Below, in pieces: positions 40,217 through 44,412 of a stretch of 44,412 nt of DNA. Source of the DNA: Porphyromonadaceae bacterium UBA4702. Lineage in GTDB: Bacteria > Bacteroidota > Bacteroidia > Bacteroidales > Muribaculaceae. Below the pieces are notes generated by a model. It was not told where the DNA came from. It made no database searches and saw nothing but the letters and a program-made list of their open reading frames with translations. The stretch lies in contig DHKE01000021.1 in assembly GCA_002404675.1 (NCBI GenBank), positions 1 to 44,412 on the forward strand, read 5' to 3'. The position numbers and the translations under genes were made by a program. Every line of letters starts with the position of its first letter. The stretch's first letter is position 1.

Positions 40217-41760
40217 CGTTTGTTGCGTTTGAAGGTGAGAGAGCCGGAGTATTGCACGCTGATGCTTGCCCCGGTATTGTTGCCGTACAGCTTGCCGTGG
40301 TCAAAGGCGAATGCCCCGGTCAGCGAAAGCCCTGGCACGGACGGCACTTGCCATGTCGCCTCGGCCATCATCGACGTGTCGTGGCGGCGGTGTGGGAGCG
40401 GTATGAACGGCGTGCCCCACGATGTGCGGTGCGACACGAGCAGACGGTATTGCCACCCGGGCGCGGGCGTGCCGCCGATGCCGATGTGGAAACCGCGCAG
40501 CCTGTTGGCGGTGTAGCGCGGATAGCCGTCCAGGTTGTATGCCGGCGACATCACGAAGGGCGAGCCTATCGACATGCCGTAGTTTGACCAGCCGTCATAC
40601 AGGTAATTGTTATAGTAGTCGTCTGCGCCTGTGGCCTCGTTGGGTATGCTCGTGCCGGGGAAATCTCCGGGAGCCCAGTGCATAGGGCCGCTCTGGTTGG
40701 TGAAGTCGATGTATTCGGCCACCACGTTGTCAACTATCCCCGGCTGCGCAGCCTCGTATTCCACGCCCCAGATGCCGTCCCAGCCGTTCAGCTTGCCGAT
40801 GCCGCTGCCGTCCTCCCAGGGGAACTGGCAGTATGCTGACAGCGTCGCGCCGGAGCGCAAACGGTAGCGCAACCGCACGTCCCACGCGCCGACATGGTTG
40901 CCGTCGTAGAAGTCCGACCCCTCGCCGCGTGTGGGCAGGAAGGACTTGATGAACTGGCTGAAGCCTGACTTGATGTGTGTGGACGATATTTCCTCCCCCT
41001 TGAGGTATTTCTTGTTAGTCCCGCCGAATTGCACTGCGTGCTGCATGCCTACGGTTGCTGTGAACGGCTGGTGTCCACCTACACGCAGGTAGAGACTTTT
41101 GTGGTGAAACCATGCGCCGGTAGTGGTGAAATAGTTGTAGCGGTTGTACTGGTCTTCTATCCAGCCGCCGTCGATGAACTTGCCGTAGGCCAGCTCGCCG
41201 CGCACCTGCAGCCAGCCGTTGGTGAGCGGCACGTCCTGAAAGTCGATGAAGCCGGCGCGTACCTGCGGTATCGGCCGTGCGTTTGCGCTCAGCACATAGT
41301 CGCCGCTGCCGAGCCGGCTGTTGTGCAGCCCCCGGTCGTACCGCTTCATGCCGGCAGTCACAAACAGCGATCTCCATTTGACCTCGCCCCACAGCTGTTG
41401 CAGGCAGATGTAGCCCGAAGTCACGCCGTGCTTGTAGTCCGCGCCTGTTTCCGGGTCGCGGCGCAGGTAGTCTATCGGCGACACATAGCCGGCCATGAGG
41501 TCTGCGCCGAAGCCGTAGCTGAACCGCGTGCTGTCAGACATCTGACGCCATGCCGAGGCGCGGGCGTATGCCGTGCAGGGCGACACGCCGCTGATGCCGT
41601 CATGGCCTGATGCCATGTAATAGGGGGCGAAATCGCCGCCGCCCGCCCCGGCATGAACCTCCGTTTCCCACTGCAGCGACAGCGGCTCTGCCGCAAGCGC
41701 CGGCACAGCCCAGAGAGCGGCTGCCAGCAGCACCGTTGTTATGGTCAGGCGTCTAAGCAT
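40213..41760 (-). CDS. Wzi-family capsule assembly outer-membrane protein
   Basis: The start at MLRRLTITTVLLAAALW gives 515 residues with a signal peptide ending in ALAAEP. The open frame runs much further upstream but there it overlaps the GNAT gene. The body is an amphipathic beta-barrel with many aromatic strand ends (for example WRQMSDSTRFSYGFGADLMAG and VQYSGSLTFKRN at the C-terminus). Wzi proteins attach capsule or related polysaccharide to the outer surface in other bacteria. It overlaps the GNAT gene by 16 bases and the lipocalin-like gene by 4. The family call rests on overall pattern, so moderate confidence. Confidence 0.75.
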   Translation of the reverse strand: MLRRLTITTVLLAAALWAVPALAAEPLSLQWETEVHAGAGGGDFAPYYMASGHDGISGVSPCTAYARASAWRQMSDSTRFSYGFGADLMAGYVSPIDYLRRDPETGADYKHGVTSGYICLQQLWGEVKWRSLFVTAGMKRYDRGLHNSRLGSGDYVLSANARPIPQVRAGFIDFQDVPLTNGWLQVRGELAYGKFIDGGWIEDQYNRYNYFTTTGAWFHHKSLYLRVGGHQPFTATVGMQHAVQFGGTNKKYLKGEEISSTHIKSGFSQFIKSFLPTRGEGSDFYDGNHVGAWDVRLRYRLRSGATLSAYCQFPWEDGSGIGKLNGWDGIWGVEYEAAQPGIVDNVVAEYIDFTNQSGPMHWAPGDFPGTSIPNEATGADDYYNNYLYDGWSNYGMSIGSPFVMSPAYNLDGYPRYTANRLRGFHIGIGGTPAPGWQYRLLVSHRTSWGTPFIPLPHRRHDTSMMAEATWQVPSVPGLSLTGAFAFDHGKLYGNNTGASISVQYSGSLTFKRNKR

Positions 41761-42680
41761 TGGTATGTGTCTATGTGGCGTTGTTTCTTGGCCTCGAATA
41801 TCTCTGAAATCTTGAAGAAGATGCCGCTTTCCTCCACGTTGCCGAACTCGCGGTTGATTGCAGTGCCGAACATGCGCATCGTCGGCGAGAGGGTCATGTA
41901 TGCGTTGACCAGCGGCGGTATGTTGAAGCCGCAGGAGCGTATCGCGTGGTTGAGCTGCTTGTAGTCCTCCTTGAACGACTCGCCGCGTATTATCTCGCGT
42001 ATCTTCGCCATGTCCGGCGAGGTCTGCAGCGGCTCTATCGGGCGCACCAGGCAGTCCGGGTCGGGAAAATGCGTGTTTAGGAAATACAGCAGCAGGTCGC
42101 GGCACTCCGCGTTGTACGTCGGGTACATCGTCACCTTGCCGAACAGGTACTCTATCTGCGGATATACCACAGTGAGCGCGCCCAGACCGTCCCACAGGTT
42201 GTCGAGAGCGTAGATGGCTTTCGGCTTGGTGCGTGTGGACTGGTATTCCGGGGCGACGAATGAGCGTCCCAGCTCGAGAGTGACTGGCAGGTATTTGCGC
42301 AGGAACTTTTCGGAAAACCGGAACAGGTGGGAGGTGGCGATGTGGGGTGTCCCGTCCTCGTCAAATCGCATGTCTGAACCAAGTATGAAGCGGTATCCGC
42401 CGATGATTTCCTCGTCGTTGGGGTCCCATACTATAAGCTGGCGGCACGGCACGTCCATGGTGTCAAACTCGTCGATGTCACAGGCGCGGCCCGTCCCGCC
42501 TCCGCCTCCACGGAACGCGAGTTCGCGCAGCCGTCCTATTTCGCGCATGGTTGTCGGCTGGCGGTGGGCATCGATGATGTATATCTGGTTGCCACCCTTG
42601 TTCGACTCGCGCAAAAGGCATTCGTGTGTCAGCTCGCGCTTTATAGCGGACCTGTCTACTCTGTCTATTATTTTTTCCAT
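41745..42680 (-). CDS. GNAT-fold N-acyltransferase, GlsB/OlsB-like
   Basis: The 311-residue protein belongs to the Acetyltransf_5-type family that includes OlsB and the Bacteroides glycine-lipid enzyme GlsB, often annotated as hemolysin. It should add a 3-hydroxy fatty acid from ACP to an amino acid amine, the first step of amino-acid lipid synthesis. Signature stretches: ELAFRGGGGGTGRACDIDEFD, QLIVWDPNDEEIIGGYRFILG and LELGRSFVAPEYQ. The partner O-acyltransferase (GlsA) is not adjacent. It heads the operon, with a TAACTTTG box 45 bases upstream, and overlaps the Wzi gene by 16 bases. Why it lies with glycan genes is not clear. Confidence 0.82.
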   Translation of the reverse strand: MEKIIDRVDRSAIKRELTHECLLRESNKGGNQIYIIDAHRQPTTMREIGRLRELAFRGGGGGTGRACDIDEFDTMDVPCRQLIVWDPNDEEIIGGYRFILGSDMRFDEDGTPHIATSHLFRFSEKFLRKYLPVTLELGRSFVAPEYQSTRTKPKAIYALDNLWDGLGALTVVYPQIEYLFGKVTMYPTYNAECRDLLLYFLNTHFPDPDCLVRPIEPLQTSPDMAKIREIIRGESFKEDYKQLNHAIRSCGFNIPPLVNAYMTLSPTMRMFGTAINREFGNVEESGIFFKISEIFEAKKQRHIDTYQCLDA

Positions 42681-42725
42681 ACGGTCAACGCGCTTTGTTG
42701 AGGCGCACTAATGCGTGTGCAACCG

Positions 42726-42733
42726 CAAAGTTA
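42726..42733 (-). promoter_or_regulatory. -7 box of the GNAT-Wzi-nonulosonate operon
   Basis: TAACTTTG on the minus strand, 45 bases before the ATG at 42680. No other good box is seen in the nine-gene cluster down to 34616, which supports a single transcript. Confidence 0.55.
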
Positions 42734-42824
42734 ATAAAAAATGCACACGCCCGCAAATCCGCCCCTCCGCCCCCACACGGTTGTATGGCCAACGGTTTCA
42801 CGTAGACGCTTTGTGACAGCACTA

Positions 42825-43274
42825 TTAGCCTTGGATGACGGTGATGCCGGGGTTGATTGCGAGCAGCTGGCTGACGAAGGCTTCCCGGTCGCGTGGGGAA
42901 ATTTCAACGGGGATGGCGCTGCGGGTCACGCTGCGGTCCCTGAAACGTATCGCTATGCGGCGCGTGGACAGTGCCGGCCCGGCGAGGAAGCCGCGAACAT
43001 ACCTGACCTCCCTGATTTTCACGACAGGCATACGGGTCGGGCGGAAAAACTGGTAGACGATGAGCGTCCCGCCCTCAATGGCATACCAAGTGCCGCGTAT
43101 GGTGACTAAAAACAGCGCGGCGAGTAACGCCATGACCAGCATGAAGTCCCATTGGAAATACCACTGCTGCACGCCGATGCACGCGGCAATCACAGCTCCT
43201 GTGGCAAGCAGGATCATCGCCCACAGCCACCAGTCTATACGCGACCGGTATATCTTCTTTCCCTCTTTGTCCAT
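42825..43274 (-). CDS. Membrane protein with a bacterial PH-like domain
   Basis: The 149-residue protein has two membrane helices near the N-terminus (about residues 14-34 WWLWAMILLATGAVIAACIG and 42-60 FMLVMALLAALFLVT), then a beta-rich part with WYAIEGGTLIVYQFFRP, IREVRYVRGFLAG and IPVEISPRDREAFVSQLLAINP, which is typical of short bacterial PH-domain proteins. The GxxxxDREAFVxxL pattern at the end is characteristic. Function unknown; such proteins may sense membrane state. Monocistronic by position, divergent from pheS. Confidence 0.78.
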   Translation of the reverse strand: MDKEGKKIYRSRIDWWLWAMILLATGAVIAACIGVQQWYFQWDFMLVMALLAALFLVTIRGTWYAIEGGTLIVYQFFRPTRMPVVKIREVRYVRGFLAGPALSTRRIAIRFRDRSVTRSAIPVEISPRDREAFVSQLLAINPGITVIQG

Positions 43275-43296
43275 TGTCGTTCATGTCTGTTGTCCG

Positions 43297-43304
43297 CGAA
43301 GTTA
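43297..43304 (-). promoter_or_regulatory. -7 box of the PH-domain gene
   Basis: TAACTTCG on the minus strand, 22 bases before the ATG at 43274; the same variant precedes prfA. Confidence 0.45.
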
Positions 43305-43386
43305 CGAAAATTATCTGTAGCGTTGCCCCATTGGCGGCTGAAATCGACAGCCGCTGCGGGTTTTCGGGCAGGCAGCCATGCCTGGT

Positions 43387-43455
43387 GTCCAAATGGCGGA
43401 ACAAAATGTGTCCAAACATCGGAACGAAATCGGTCCAAATGAGGGAATTGAAATT
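43387..43455. repeat. Three 23-bp direct repeats upstream of pheS
   Basis: Three units start GTCCAAA at 43387, 43410 and 43433, each with a following GGAA and an A-rich tail (GTCCAAATGGCGGAAC, GTCCAAACATCGGAACG, GTCCAAATGAGGGAATTG). The period is exactly 23 bases. The array lies 61 bases before the pheS -7 box. Its form resembles the multi-repeat termini of IS21-family elements, but no transposase is nearby. Confidence 0.7.
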
Positions 43456-43515
43456 GTTTTTCGTTGAAATACAAAGTTTTATCGGCGGCGAGGGGCGAAG
43501 TTCCGACTTTTTTTG

Positions 43516-43523
43516 TAACTTTG
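43516..43523 (+). promoter_or_regulatory. -7 box of pheS
   Basis: TAACTTTG lies 32 bases before the pheS ATG at 43556. Confidence 0.6.
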
Positions 43524-43555
43524 CACTCATATACGACAAAATACGTCTACTCACG

Positions 43556-44412
43556 ATGATCGAGAAAATCAATTCGCTGAAAGCTGAAATACAGTCGCTC
43601 ACGGCCTCGTCGGCAGAGGAGGTGGAGCAGATACGCATAAAATACCTGAGCAAGAAGGGTGCTGTCACTGCGCTGTTCGGAGAGTTCCGCAACGTGCCGG
43701 CAGAGATGAAGCGTGAGGTGGGGCAGCGCATCAATGACCTCAAGGAAGCCGCAACTGCCAAGCTCGCCGAGCTGCGCGAGTCGCTGGCTCAGGGCGCGGA
43801 GGATTCGCTGCGCGACGTTGACCTGACCCGCACCGCCACGCCGCACCCATTCGGCACCCGCCACCCGCTCTCGCTGGTGCGCAACGAGATGCTCGACATT
43901 TTTGCACGTATGGGATTTACCGTGGCTGAGGGCCCGGAAATCGAGGACGACTGGCACGTGTTCTCGTCGCTCAACTTCCCGGCTGACCACCCGGCGCGTG
44001 ATATGCAGGACACTTTCTTCATCGGACGCAACCCTGTCGATGTGCTGCTGCGCACCCATACGTCGTCTGTCCAGACACGCGTAATGGAGAAGACGCAGCC
44101 CCCTATCCGCATAGTATGCCCCGGCCGCGTATACCGCAACGAGGCCATCTCGGCTCGCGCGCACTGCTTCTTCCATCAGGTGGAGGGCCTCTACATAGAC
44201 CGCAACGTGTCGTTTGCCGACCTGCGTCAGGCTCTTCTCTATTTCGCGCAGCAGATGTTCGGCGCGGAAACCCGAATACGTCTGCGCCCCTCCTATTTCC
44301 CCTTTACCGAACCTTCTGCCGAAATGGACATCTCGTGCCACATCTGCGGCGGCAAGGGCTGCGCCCTCTGCAAGGGTACCGGCTGGGTGGAAATACTCGG
44401 CTGCGGAATGGT
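43556..44412 (+). CDS. pheS: Phenylalanyl-tRNA synthetase alpha subunit (3' end beyond window)
   Basis: The frame opens at MIEKINSLKAEIQSL and remains open to the window edge (285 codons seen of about 340 expected). PheS forms an alpha2-beta2 enzyme with PheT and charges tRNA-Phe. The N-terminal coiled-coil (about 1-85) is followed by HPFGTRHPLSLVRNEM and the class II core: GFTVAEGPEIEDDWHVFSSLN, PARDMQDTFFI, LRTHTSSVQTRVM, IVCPGRVYRNEAISARAHCFFHQVEGLYID, and RPSYFPFTEPSAEMDI with a CxxCGGKGCxxC zinc-like insertion. All expected residues are present in the visible part. It is on the plus strand with its own promoter box. Confidence 0.95.
   Translation, partial: MIEKINSLKAEIQSLTASSAEEVEQIRIKYLSKKGAVTALFGEFRNVPAEMKREVGQRINDLKEAATAKLAELRESLAQGAEDSLRDVDLTRTATPHPFGTRHPLSLVRNEMLDIFARMGFTVAEGPEIEDDWHVFSSLNFPADHPARDMQDTFFIGRNPVDVLLRTHTSSVQTRVMEKTQPPIRIVCPGRVYRNEAISARAHCFFHQVEGLYIDRNVSFADLRQALLYFAQQMFGAETRIRLRPSYFPFTEPSAEMDISCHICGGKGCALCKGTGWVEILGCGM

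Noticed and set aside
41761..42195. A long N-terminal extension of the Wzi reading frame.
   Set aside because: It overlaps the GNAT gene in another frame; the signal peptide marks the start at 41760.
43387..43455. A very short CRISPR array.
   Set aside because: The units are tandem with no unique spacers and there are no cas genes.

Overview
The window looks like a chromosome segment from a Bacteroidales bacterium, probably close to Muribaculaceae (family placement is inference). The signs are: many genes preceded by a TAnnTTTG -7 box (usually TAACTTTG) instead of TATAAT; Bacteroidota-specific families (fimbrillins, DUF3575, DUF5119, a membrane-embedded AraC regulator, a Wzi barrel next to a GlsB-like N-acyltransferase); and lipoproteins with a Cys after the signal peptide. 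No rRNA, tRNA, CRISPR array or prophage was seen.

Layout. 1-3.1 kb: a small exported protein, a membrane-bound AraC-type regulator and a lipoprotein, with operator-like repeats between them. 3.2-6.3 kb: a TrmH-family RNA methyltransferase, then prfA-pyrF, separated by copies of a ~95-bp palindromic repeat. 6.5-13 kb (minus strand): a four-gene fimbrial operon (DUF3575, DUF5119 and two fimbrillins, one with InlB-type repeats and one with a FISUMP domain) ending in a clear terminator. 13.3-19.3 kb (plus): proS, a DPP-IV-like peptidase, a polytopic membrane protein and miaA. 19.3-22.0 kb (minus): the anaerobic ribonucleotide reductase pair, with nrdD broken by one in-frame amber codon. 22.4-23.7 kb (plus): a short malic enzyme. 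23.8-33.3 kb (minus): carA-carB-tsaD-cinA and, upstream, uvrA plus a small lipoprotein. 33.4-34.5 kb: a degenerate IS30-family element next to the uvrA 5' end. 34.6-42.7 kb (minus): one tightly packed operon: GlsB-like acyltransferase, Wzi-like barrel, lipocalin-like lipoprotein, LegB-like dehydratase, ATP-grasp enzyme, NeuB/LegI, NeuC/LegG, NeuA/LegF and an SMR exporter. 42.8-44.4 kb: a PH-domain membrane protein and the start of pheS.

How the genes work together. The large operon should make a CMP-activated nonulosonic acid (sialic or legionaminic type) for the cell surface. It lacks an aminotransferase, an acetyltransferase and a glycosyltransferase, and adds an ATP-grasp ligase of unknown substrate. 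The carAB and pyrF genes serve pyrimidine synthesis; prfA, proS, pheS, miaA, tsaD and the TrmH-family enzyme serve translation.

The most notable signals are: the repeated ~95-bp element (four full copies and one end); four phased 21-22-bp direct repeats upstream of the small exported-protein gene beside the AraC gene; the amber codon in nrdD; the nonulosonate operon with an altered NeuC motif; and three 23-bp direct repeats upstream of pheS that resemble an orphan insertion-sequence end.
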